Assembly (NCBI RefSeq): GCF_038789205.1
Contig: NZ_CP128355.1
Coordinates: forward strand, 2,046,001-2,110,000
Direction: 5' to 3'
DNA: 64,000 nucleotides
Origin: Staphylococcus hsinchuensis
GTDB lineage: Bacteria; Bacillota; Bacilli; Staphylococcales; Staphylococcaceae
The notes beneath the pieces were generated by a model. The model saw nothing but the letters and a program-made list of their open reading frames with translations. It was not told the DNA's origin and did no database searches. Position 1 is the stretch's first letter; the number at the start of each line of letters is the position of its first letter. This document shows positions 19,867 through 26,454 of the stretch, one piece after another. The position numbers were made by a program, and so were the translations under genes.

Positions 19867-19901
19867 AAAAACCCACTAATGTAAATACATTAGTGGGTTT
19901 T
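19867..19901. terminator. Bidirectional terminator between yidC and the lipase cluster
   Basis: AAACCCACTAATGTA pairs perfectly with TACATTAGTGGGTTT over a 2-nt loop. On the minus strand it lies 13 bp beyond the stop of the 21-codon ORF, so it ends the lipase cluster as well as yidC. Confidence 0.9.
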
Positions 19902-19913
19902 GTCATTTTTAGC

Positions 19914-19979
19914 TTATTTGAATAATACACCTAAAACTCTGAAGAATGATTCGATTAATTCTGGTAAGCTCGCTGTCAT
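19914..19979 (-). CDS. Candidate phenol-soluble-modulin-like 21-residue peptide, downstream of the lipase
   Basis: A 21-codon ORF starting MTASLPELIESFF and ending VLGVLFK. GAAAGGAGGG lies 8 nt before the ATG, a near-perfect match to the 16S 3' end. There is no signal peptide or Cys. Polar residues recur every 3-4 positions (Ser4, Glu7, Glu10/Ser11, Arg14, Gly17, Lys21) with Leu/Ile/Phe/Val between them, giving an amphipathic helix with net charge near zero. Length and shape match alpha-type PSMs and delta-toxin. It starts 51 bp after the lipase stop and ends just before a terminator, so it is probably the last gene of the lipase transcript. I recognise no exact homologue. Confidence 0.6.
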   Translation of the reverse strand: MTASLPELIESFFRVLGVLFK

Positions 19980-20030
19980 AATTGTCGCCCTCCTTTCTAA
20001 ATGGTGATTTTTAATTATTTATAACTCAAT

Positions 20031-22241
20031 TTAGTTAACTTGTTCACTTTTAACTAAATCTTCAGCAATTCCATGCCAAAAATCTCTTAATTCAGCAGTA
20101 GTTCTCGCTGTATCCGTAGAATCTTGTCCTACAAAGTCTACGTGGTCCCAATTATGTTTGATTGGAGTAACTTGCCAGATACCTTTTTGGATATCATCTG
20201 TAGCATCTGTATATGCTTGATTAAATGGATGTTGTCCAGAAATAGTAGAAACAAGTCCATCATTAACACGCCATTCAGGATCATCTGCTTTACCAATAAC
20301 ATTAGCTGTTAACGCATGTTGGAAAAATAAGTTGAGATCAGCTTTTTGACGATCGAATAAAGATTTATGTGTTGATTCACCAGTATACGTTTTATAAACG
20401 ATATTTGGATTTAATGAAGTACGTTGATTAAGTTCATTCGCACCTTCACGTGTTAGGTCGTGTAACGCATTATCTGTTGTTTTCCAGATTCCACTTTGCT
20501 CAGCTCGTTGCATATATTCAATAAATGATTCACCTTCGCGTTGTTTAAGGCCCCATTGACTAAGACCGAAGTCTACATTAGAAGCTGAGGTACTTCCTAA
20601 TTTAATATAATCATAAAGGACTTGTCTGATGAATGCTTCATTTCCTAATTCATCTGCAGCAAGTGTACCACTATGTGGTGTCGCTAAAGTCGTAATACTA
20701 GAAACCATATTATCGTGACCACCAGCGAGTAATGGTGAAATTTCGCCGCCATGTTCCTTCTGATATTCGATTTCTTCTTGACTACCATTTCTTAATAATT
20801 CTTCTAATTGACGTACAGTTTGTCCGCCCATACTATGCGCTACTAAGTGTACTTTTTGACCTGGTTGCCAATCTTTGTATACACCTTCATATGTTTTACC
20901 ATAACGATCGTGTCCATATTTCGCAGCATGTGCAGCACCGTAATCAACCGTTCCACCTTTAATGTAGTAATATAATTCAATCGCACGATCATAGTTACTA
21001 CCAAACGCACTTATACTTGCTTCATGTGTTTCATATCCATTACTTTCTAAATCTTCACGGATATTTAATTTATCTCCACCCCAATAGTGAGTCATGCCGA
21101 TTGGGTTATTGTCATCTGTATAGCCGTTAAAGCCATGCACTAAAATGATTGGGTCTTCATTTTTATATTCACCTTGTTTTGCAGTTTTGCCAGGCTGAAC
21201 GTCAGTTGCTTCTGCAGTTGTGTTCGATGATTGATCACGCGTTGTAGCTACTGCATTTTCTTTTAATGTGCTTAGCGCTTGATCTTGTTCTTTCTTATCA
21301 TTGTTAACAGGTGAAGTCGTACTTGGTTGTTGATTTTCTAATTGATTTAGAGAGATAGGATTACTGTCGTTCGAAGCATTTTCACTTAAATTTGTGTTCG
21401 ATTCTGTTAAGTTATTGTCTTTAACAGAATTTGTATTTTGGTCCTCTTTAGATGGTTGGACTTCTTCAGAGGTTAGAACCTCTTGTGTTGTGCTGTCTTC
21501 TTCTGTACTTTGTTCAGATGTCTTTGGCTCTTCTTTTGTTGCGTCATCTTTTTCTGTGCTTTGTTCAGATGATTTTGGCTCTTCTTGTGTTACGTCATCT
21601 TTTTCTGTGCTTTGTTCAGTTGATTTTGGTTCTTCTTCTGTTGCGTCATCTTCTTCTGTTGCGTCATCTTCTTCTATGCTTTGTTCAGATGTCTTTGGCT
21701 CTTCTTGTGTTGCGTTATCTTCTTCTGCGTTTTGCTCAGATGATTTTGGTTCTTCTTGTGTTGTGTTATCTTCTTCTGCACTTTGTTCAGATGATTTCGG
21801 CTCTTCTTGTGTTGCGGCATTTTCTACTGTGCTTTGTTCAGATGATTTTGGTTCTACTTGCGTTGTGTTATTTTCTTCTGTGCTTTGTTCAGATGATTTC
21901 GCTTCTTCTTGTGTTGTGCTAGTTTCTTCTGAATTTACATTTTGCTTTTGTTCTGATTGTGTTGCTTCATTATTAGAATTTGTCGCGGTATTAGAAGTGG
22001 GAGTGTCTTCTAATTGATTTGTTTTCGTTGAATTTTGTTGAGTGTTTTCATTTTCTGCAGTTTCGTTACTCGTAACTGACTTGGCTTTTTTATGTATCTG
22101 TTGCGTTTCGCCAGTTGGGTTTGCATCATTAGTTTCAGCAGCATCTGCATGACCCACACTAAAGAATAAAGTACCAATTAATATTGACGCTGCGCCCATA
22201 CTATATTTACGTATACTGTATTTGTTTTGCCTTTTTTTCAT
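20031..22241 (-). CDS. YSIRK-type secreted/surface triacylglycerol lipase with an acidic repeat pro-region
   Basis: A 736-residue staphylococcal lipase. Its signal peptide carries the YSIRK-GXXS motif (NKYSIRKYSMGAAS) and probably cleaves after HADA. A long Ser/Thr/Glu/Gln-rich pro-region to about 355 includes eight tandem 17-residue repeats. The catalytic domain has PIILVHGFNG, the nucleophile in AHSMGG (Ser about 470), Asp in NDGLVST (about 661) and His in WDHVDF (about 700). It hydrolyses lipids outside the cell. ATG at 22241 fits GAGGTG better than the upstream in-frame ATG. It has no LPXTG. It resembles my memory of the Ssp surface lipase of S. saprophyticus (unverified). Two 21-codon ORFs flank it on the same strand. 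Confidence 0.93.
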   Translation of the reverse strand: MKKRQNKYSIRKYSMGAASILIGTLFFSVGHADAAETNDANPTGETQQIHKKAKSVTSNETAENENTQQNSTKTNQLEDTPTSNTATNSNNEATQSEQKQNVNSEETSTTQEEAKSSEQSTEENNTTQVEPKSSEQSTVENAATQEEPKSSEQSAEEDNTTQEEPKSSEQNAEEDNATQEEPKTSEQSIEEDDATEEDDATEEEPKSTEQSTEKDDVTQEEPKSSEQSTEKDDATKEEPKTSEQSTEEDSTTQEVLTSEEVQPSKEDQNTNSVKDNNLTESNTNLSENASNDSNPISLNQLENQQPSTTSPVNNDKKEQDQALSTLKENAVATTRDQSSNTTAEATDVQPGKTAKQGEYKNEDPIILVHGFNGYTDDNNPIGMTHYWGGDKLNIREDLESNGYETHEASISAFGSNYDRAIELYYYIKGGTVDYGAAHAAKYGHDRYGKTYEGVYKDWQPGQKVHLVAHSMGGQTVRQLEELLRNGSQEEIEYQKEHGGEISPLLAGGHDNMVSSITTLATPHSGTLAADELGNEAFIRQVLYDYIKLGSTSASNVDFGLSQWGLKQREGESFIEYMQRAEQSGIWKTTDNALHDLTREGANELNQRTSLNPNIVYKTYTGESTHKSLFDRQKADLNLFFQHALTANVIGKADDPEWRVNDGLVSTISGQHPFNQAYTDATDDIQKGIWQVTPIKHNWDHVDFVGQDSTDTARTTAELRDFWHGIAEDLVKSEQVN
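21477..21908 (-). repeat. Tandem 51-bp repeats encoding the acidic lipase pro-region
   Basis: About eight copies of a 17-residue unit close to EEPKSSEQSTEEDNATQ. One copy contains a duplicated EEDDAT, which shifts the period by six residues. The copies vary at a few positions (Ser/Thr/Asn, Asn/Asp, Thr/Lys), so they are not fresh duplications, but they are similar enough to recombine. A 207-codon antisense reading frame across the region is a by-product of this composition. Confidence 0.9.
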
Positions 22242-22286
22242 AAAAAACACCTCTAATATTCATTTTTAATTGTAGTAAAAATTCCT

Positions 22287-22352
22287 TTATACAAATAAAT
22301 TTAAAATTAAGCGGGGTAATAACTCGAAAAATTTACCGAATAGTTCTTTCAT
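22287..22352 (-). CDS. Candidate phenol-soluble-modulin-like 21-residue peptide, upstream of the lipase
   Basis: A 21-codon ORF starting MKELFGKFFELL and ending LILNLFV. AAAGGAGGAAG lies before the ATG, among the best ribosome-binding sites in the window. There is no signal peptide or Cys. Polar residues fall at 2-3, 6-7, 10, 13-14 and 18 with Phe/Leu/Ile elsewhere, giving an amphipathic helix with net charge about +1. It ends 45 bp before the lipase ATG with no terminator between, so it should be cotranscribed. It could be a PSM-type secreted peptide or a leader controlling lipase translation. A perfect cre site lies 17 bp upstream of its ATG. Confidence 0.6.
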   Translation of the reverse strand: MKELFGKFFELLPRLILNLFV

Positions 22353-22369
22353 CTTACTTCCTCCTTTTA

Positions 22370-22383
22370 TGTAAACGCTTTCA
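22370..22383 (-). promoter_or_regulatory. cre site (CcpA catabolite operator)
   Basis: TGTAAACGCTTTCA matches the consensus TGWAANCGNTNWCA at every position. It lies just upstream of the Shine-Dalgarno of the first 21-codon ORF and so is probably inside the transcribed leader. There CcpA would act as a roadblock, repressing the peptide-lipase cluster in glucose. Confidence 0.8.
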
Positions 22384-22423
22384 CTCATAAAGATAAATTT
22401 AATTTGCAGGAAACATATTTTTA

Positions 22424-22451
22424 CTTATAGCATTTCCTACAAATCAATCAA
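22424..22451 (-). promoter_or_regulatory. Possible promoter of the peptide-lipase cluster
   Basis: On the minus strand, TTGATT (22446-22451) and TATAAG (22424-22429) are spaced 16 bp. The start would be about 60 nt upstream of the first 21-codon ORF, placing the cre site in the leader. The -10 is imperfect and an alternative -35 four bases away exists. Confidence 0.4.
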
Positions 22452-22542
22452 TCACAATAATTTTGTAGTTAGGATTATAAACATTGTTCACCAATTTGTC
22501 AATATTTCAAAAACAATTAATATTTTTATTTAAAATATATAT

Positions 22543-22578
22543 AAAAGAACCTACTTTTAAATAAAATAGGTTCTTTTT
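22543..22578 (-). terminator. Terminator of the short-chain dehydrogenase gene
   Basis: AAAAGAACCTA pairs with TAGGTTCTTTT over an AT-rich loop, 6 bp after the dehydrogenase stop codon, and separates it from the lipase cluster. Confidence 0.8.
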
Positions 22579-22584
22579 TCTTTT

Positions 22585-23370
22585 CTATTCAGGTTTCGCC
22601 TTTTGAGCATGTCTCATTGCTTTAACTTCCTCAGGAGTTGTTCTATTTTGAATTGCCTCTTTTTTTGTTTCTTCATCTCCACAAACTACATAATCTAGTT
22701 TATTTTTTAGTGCATCGTAACCCTGTTTGGCTACTTGAACTTTATCATTTTTATTTTTCTCGTCACCAAAAAATGTGTTATCCATTCCTGCATTGTGATG
22801 GAAATCTGTGTTAGTCGCACCTGGAAGCATGGCAGTTACATTTACGTTTTTCTCTTTTAACTCTACTCGTAATGCTTCAGAAAACATAAAACCGAATGCT
22901 TTAGATGGTCCATATACTGTTTCATAAGGTGTGGGTAGAGTAGCAGATAATGATGAAACGATTAAAATATCTCCTGATTTATTTTCTACCATATGCTTAG
23001 CTACACGCTTAGCCATATGAACTGTGCCCGAAATGTTGATATCAATTAAACGTAGTTCATCTTCCAACTTATTTTCCAAGAAGGCGCCTCCTAAACTGAT
23101 ACCAACATTGAGTACAGCCGCATCGACTTTTCTACCTTTCGATTCAACAAATTTCCAAAAATTTTCCACCCCTTCATAAGTAGAAGCATCAGCCTTATAT
23201 GGATATGTTTTCACACCAAGTTTTTCTATTTCTTTAGCAGAATGATAAATTCTTTCACTCGAACCTGACATTGCTATATCATAATTATCTTCTGCAAATA
23301 GTTTAGCCAATTCAAAACCTAAACCTGAACTTGAACCCGTTATTAACACTAATTTTTTATTTATCATCAT
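22585..23370 (-). CDS. Short-chain dehydrogenase/reductase (SDR)
   Basis: A 261-residue classical SDR with a Rossmann fold: cofactor motif TGSSSGLGFELAKLF (TGxxxGxG, about 10-24), NVG in AAVLNVGISLGG, catalytic Ser in LIVSSLSA and YxxxK in YGPSKAFGF. It is probably an NADP-dependent oxidoreductase; the substrate cannot be read. ATG at 23370, 5 nt after AAAGGA, is preferred over two neighbouring ATGs. The promoter has the 19-bp spacer and dyad typical of MerR control. A MerR gene lies about 540 bp away in divergent orientation, so an electrophile or aldehyde-detoxifying role is plausible (inference). Confidence 0.88.
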   Translation of the reverse strand: MMINKKLVLITGSSSGLGFELAKLFAEDNYDIAMSGSSERIYHSAKEIEKLGVKTYPYKADASTYEGVENFWKFVESKGRKVDAAVLNVGISLGGAFLENKLEDELRLIDINISGTVHMAKRVAKHMVENKSGDILIVSSLSATLPTPYETVYGPSKAFGFMFSEALRVELKEKNVNVTAMLPGATNTDFHHNAGMDNTFFGDEKNKNDKVQVAKQGYDALKNKLDYVVCGDEETKKEAIQNRTTPEEVKAMRHAQKAKPE

Positions 23371-23398
23371 ATACATCCTTTCTGAAATTTGTATTATT

Positions 23399-23429
23399 AA
23401 TATACAGCTTAAAGTCTACTTTATAGCAA
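23399..23429 (-). promoter_or_regulatory. MerR-type promoter/operator of the dehydrogenase gene
   Basis: On the minus strand, TTGCTA (23424-23429) and TATATT (23399-23404) are separated by 19 bp. The spacer holds the perfect dyad AAAGT-AG-ACTTT. An over-long spacer with a centred dyad is the hallmark of MerR-activated promoters. Confidence 0.75.
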
Positions 23430-23912
23430 GGATTTTATTTATTTATATTTGAAATGTTCTTTCTTGATAGAGCTTGTCCTTTAAAGGTTGGTTTTATGTT
23501 GATAAAAATATTTAATTTATACTTGAAGACAAACTATTCCAAAGTGTAATTTTACTACAAAATATTCGTTTACATTTCTATTAACTATCAACCCATAAAC
23601 ATACGGATGGCACCACACTCAAAACATAATTATTTATTATTTCACGTTCCATATCATTTCCTAACTATTTTATGAAAAATATAATCATCATCGAATTATC
23701 AAGTAAAGTAGTATTAAATATAATACCAAAATTATCAAATTAGTAATAATACTTAGTTACAGAATATGAAAATAAATGAATATCATATATTTACACTTAT
23801 CTATAATTTTAATCACCTTCTGTTAAAATTCTAGTCAACAAAAGCGAATATTGGTAATCTTATTATAAGATTTTTAACTTTTGTGAATTTTGAATACGAG
23901 GATGGTTTTTTT
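23430..23912. other. Divergent intergenic region without a visible gene
   Basis: Nearly 500 bp, extremely AT-rich, between the dehydrogenase promoter and merR. No ORF with a Shine-Dalgarno and no strong hairpin were seen. The merR promoter must lie in its right part. Confidence 0.5.
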
Positions 23913-24299
23913 ATGCAATATACAATAAAAGAAGTTTCAGAAAAAATGAATCTCCCCGCACACACAATTAGATATTACGAAAATGAAGGTTTACTCCCTT
24001 TTTTGAAACGTGATGAAAATGGCTATAGAATTTTTGACGATAGTGACTTAGGTTGGTTAGAGTTTATTTCATGTTTAAAAATTACAGGTATGTCTTTAGA
24101 AGATTTACGTAAAATAATTTTGTTAACGTATAATGAAAGTGAGGATTTTGATTCAAGAAGAAAAATTTTGCTTGAACATAGAGAAAAATTAAAAATTCAA
24201 CAAGAAAATTTGAACAGAGCATTTAATAAAGTTGAAGTGAAACTAGAATATTTTAATCAGTTAGAAAAGCAATATAAAAATGACAAATTCAATAATTAA
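23913..24299 (+). CDS. MerR-family regulator (AdhR/NmlR-like)
   Basis: A 128-residue regulator with the winged helix at 3-70 (YTIKEVSEKMNLPAHTIRYYENEGLLP, read in parts) and a dimerisation helix at about 78-120. A single Cys at 54 (FISCLK) sits where AdhR/NmlR-type proteins carry their redox or aldehyde-sensing Cys; there are no C-terminal metal-binding Cys. ATG at 23913 follows GAGGA; an in-frame GTG ten codons upstream lacks a good site. It probably activates the divergent dehydrogenase gene through the 19-bp-spacer promoter (inference from position and operator type). Confidence 0.85.
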   Translation: MQYTIKEVSEKMNLPAHTIRYYENEGLLPFLKRDENGYRIFDDSDLGWLEFISCLKITGMSLEDLRKIILLTYNESEDFDSRRKILLEHREKLKIQQENLNRAFNKVEVKLEYFNQLEKQYKNDKFNN

Positions 24300-24417
24300 T
24301 ATTGCATATAAAATAATTGTTAAATATAAAATATACCGATGATTTCTATAAAGAGGTCCATAGAAAACATCGATATATTTAACTCTACTATTTATCACTT
24401 AATAATTATTTTTATAC

Positions 24418-25695
24418 TTATGCGCTATTTTTAGTTGCAAGTTTCTTCTCTTCACTATTTGATACAATGAGTGCGCAAGCTGCGTCACCAGTAATATTTA
24501 CTGAAGTTCGGGTCATATCTAGCAGTCTATCTATGCCCAATATGATACCTATAGCAGCTGGATTTAAACCTACAGCATTAAGTACCATCGCCAACATGAT
24601 TAACCCAACACCAGGCACACCTGCTGTTCCTATTGAAGCGACAACAGCTACGATTACAACAGTAATTAATTGTCCCAATGATAGCTGAACTCCAGAAATT
24701 TGGGCAATAAATATGGTTGCTACACCTTGCATAATCGCTGTACCATCCATGTTTATCGTGGCACCTAAAGGTTGAACAAATGAGGCAATTTCAGGTCGAA
24801 CCCCCATCTTTTTGGTGCATTCCATCGACACAGGTAACGCAGCATTTGAACTTGAAGCACTGAACCCTACTGTAATAGCAGGTATAAATGCTTTAAAGAA
24901 CTTCATTGGACTATAATGGCCTAACAATTTGACTGCTGTACCATATACCACAAAGAAATGTACAAATAACGCAAGTAACACAACAAAGAAATACATTCCT
25001 AATTGCTGTATAGCTCCGAATCCGGCACCTGTAAAAGCATGTGCGACTAAACCAAATGTTCCTATTGGTGCAAACACATTCATAATCATTGTAATGATGT
25101 ACATCAGGACCTCATTTGTTTGTTCGAAAAATTTATGAACGATTTGTGCTTTAGACCCAACCATAATAATTCCAATCCCTATGAAAATAGCGAAAGTAAT
25201 AATTTGCAGCATATTTTCATCCGTCATAGCTTTTACAGGGTTTTTAGGGAATAAATCTATTAATGTTTGGTCAAAAGTTTGGTTTGTAGCTTCTCCTCCA
25301 CTATCTTTTTTCAATGTTTGTTCATACTTATCGACATCTTTACTCTTAAATAAATCTGATTTCCCTTGTCCAGGTTGAAATAACATCGCTAATAGTAAAC
25401 CGATAGTAATCGCAAGCGCTGTTGTAGTTAAAAAGAATGTAATTGTTTTTAATCCTATACCTCCCAATAATTTAGGATCACCAACTCCTATTACACCTAA
25501 TACAATTGATACAAAAACAATAGGCACCACTAACATAAAGATCAAATTCAAAAATATTTGACCTATCACATTAAACACATATTTATCCAAGCCCCCAATA
25601 AAACCATTTTGGATAAACAAGTTACAAATAGATCCCACAACTATCCCTAATATAAGTGCGATAACTATTCTTAACGAAAGATGCTTTGTTTTCAT
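24418..25695 (-). CDS. Dicarboxylate/amino-acid:cation symporter (DAACS; GltT/GltP-like)
   Basis: A 425-residue transporter with eight or so membrane helices and two re-entrant loops. The substrate-binding elements are SASSSNAALPVSMEC (HP1, about 280) and the helix-7 motif NMDGTA (about 314), then GTAGVPGVGLIMLAMVL (HP2) and LDMTRTSVNITGDA. It imports glutamate, aspartate or C4-dicarboxylates with Na+ or H+; the exact substrate is uncertain. RBS is GGGGGGTG. It is monocistronic, between merR and airR. A soluble insert at about 115-145 is rich in Lys, Asp and Gln. Confidence 0.9.
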   Translation of the reverse strand: MKTKHLSLRIVIALILGIVVGSICNLFIQNGFIGGLDKYVFNVIGQIFLNLIFMLVVPIVFVSIVLGVIGVGDPKLLGGIGLKTITFFLTTTALAITIGLLLAMLFQPGQGKSDLFKSKDVDKYEQTLKKDSGGEATNQTFDQTLIDLFPKNPVKAMTDENMLQIITFAIFIGIGIIMVGSKAQIVHKFFEQTNEVLMYIITMIMNVFAPIGTFGLVAHAFTGAGFGAIQQLGMYFFVVLLALFVHFFVVYGTAVKLLGHYSPMKFFKAFIPAITVGFSASSSNAALPVSMECTKKMGVRPEIASFVQPLGATINMDGTAIMQGVATIFIAQISGVQLSLGQLITVVIVAVVASIGTAGVPGVGLIMLAMVLNAVGLNPAAIGIILGIDRLLDMTRTSVNITGDAACALIVSNSEEKKLATKNSA

Positions 25696-25780
25696 AACAA
25701 CACCCCCCTATGTTTTATTAAATATAATTATATAACACAATTTGTTATTTTACACTATAATTTTCAGAAAATTTAAAAAA

Positions 25781-25810
25781 CAGCTATGTATTTATTAGAT
25801 ACATAGCTGT
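25781..25810 (-). terminator. Terminator of airSR
   Basis: CAGCTATGTAT pairs with ATACATAGCTG; the minus strand continues with TTTTTT. It begins 3 bp after the airR stop. Confidence 0.9.
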
Positions 25811-25813
25811 GAA

Positions 25814-26437
25814 TTATATTAATTTATTTTCCATTGCGTAAATCGCTGCTTGTGTACGATCTGTTACTTGAAGTTTTGCAAATATATGGCTGACATGCGT
25901 TTTTACCGTTTTTTCTGAAACAAATAAAGCTGAAGCGATTTCTTTGTTAGTTTTCCCTTTAACCATTTCTGCAAGTACTTCCGTTTCACGTTTAGATAAT
26001 TTATTTGTAACATGTGGTTTCTTACTTACTGAATCAATTACACTTTGTGCTTGTGGATGTATGATTTTGTTGCCTGACACCACTTCTTTGATGGTCTGTA
26101 TTAACTGTTCAGGTTGCACATCTTTCATTTCGTAGCCATCTGCTCCTTTATCAATCGCTGAAATCACATGTTCATCATCGACATAACTCGTCAGTACGAG
26201 AATTTTTATGTCGGGGTACTTTTTTTTCAAAATTTCAGTGACCTCAATACCATTCATTCCAGGCATAACTAAATCTAAAAGTACGATATCAGGATGTGGC
26301 TGCGTTTCTAAATATTTTAAAAATGATTCACCATCTGAAAATCCATCAATCACTTCTAAATCATCCACAGTAGAAAGCAAAAATTCTAAACCTTGTCTTA
26401 CGATATGGTGATCATCTACTAATAAAATCCGATACAT
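25814..26437 (-). CDS. airR: Response regulator AirR (YhcR-type, NarL/FixJ family)
   Basis: A 207-residue regulator. Its receiver domain has the acidic pocket LVDDH, phospho-acceptor Asp55 in IVLLDLVMPGMNG and the conserved Lys near 105. The LuxR-type helix-turn-helix is at about 145-200 (LSKRETEVLAEMVKGKTNKEIA, then VSEKTVKTHVSHIFAKL). It is the partner of the adjacent AirS sensor, 17 bp upstream in the same operon. In S. aureus AirR controls nitrate respiration, wall metabolism and vancomycin response genes (known). The order airS-airR is kept here. Confidence 0.92.
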   Translation of the reverse strand: MYRILLVDDHHIVRQGLEFLLSTVDDLEVIDGFSDGESFLKYLETQPHPDIVLLDLVMPGMNGIEVTEILKKKYPDIKILVLTSYVDDEHVISAIDKGADGYEMKDVQPEQLIQTIKEVVSGNKIIHPQAQSVIDSVSKKPHVTNKLSKRETEVLAEMVKGKTNKEIASALFVSEKTVKTHVSHIFAKLQVTDRTQAAIYAMENKLI

Positions 26438-26454
26438 GTTTAACTTCCTTCCTA

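Noticed and set aside
21394..22017. A 207-codon plus-strand ORF (Ser/Cys/Val/Phe-rich) across the lipase repeats.
   Set aside because: It is the antisense reading of the 51-bp repeats, which lack stops because of their codon bias. It has no ribosome-binding site and no family resemblance.
24467..25378. Three plus-strand ORFs opposite the DAACS symporter.
   Set aside because: Antisense shadows without ribosome-binding sites; the minus-strand product is a clear transporter.
16962..25780. A classical genomic island or prophage.
   Set aside because: No integrase, transposase, phage structural gene, IS end or flanking direct repeat was seen; only gene content suggests accessory origin.
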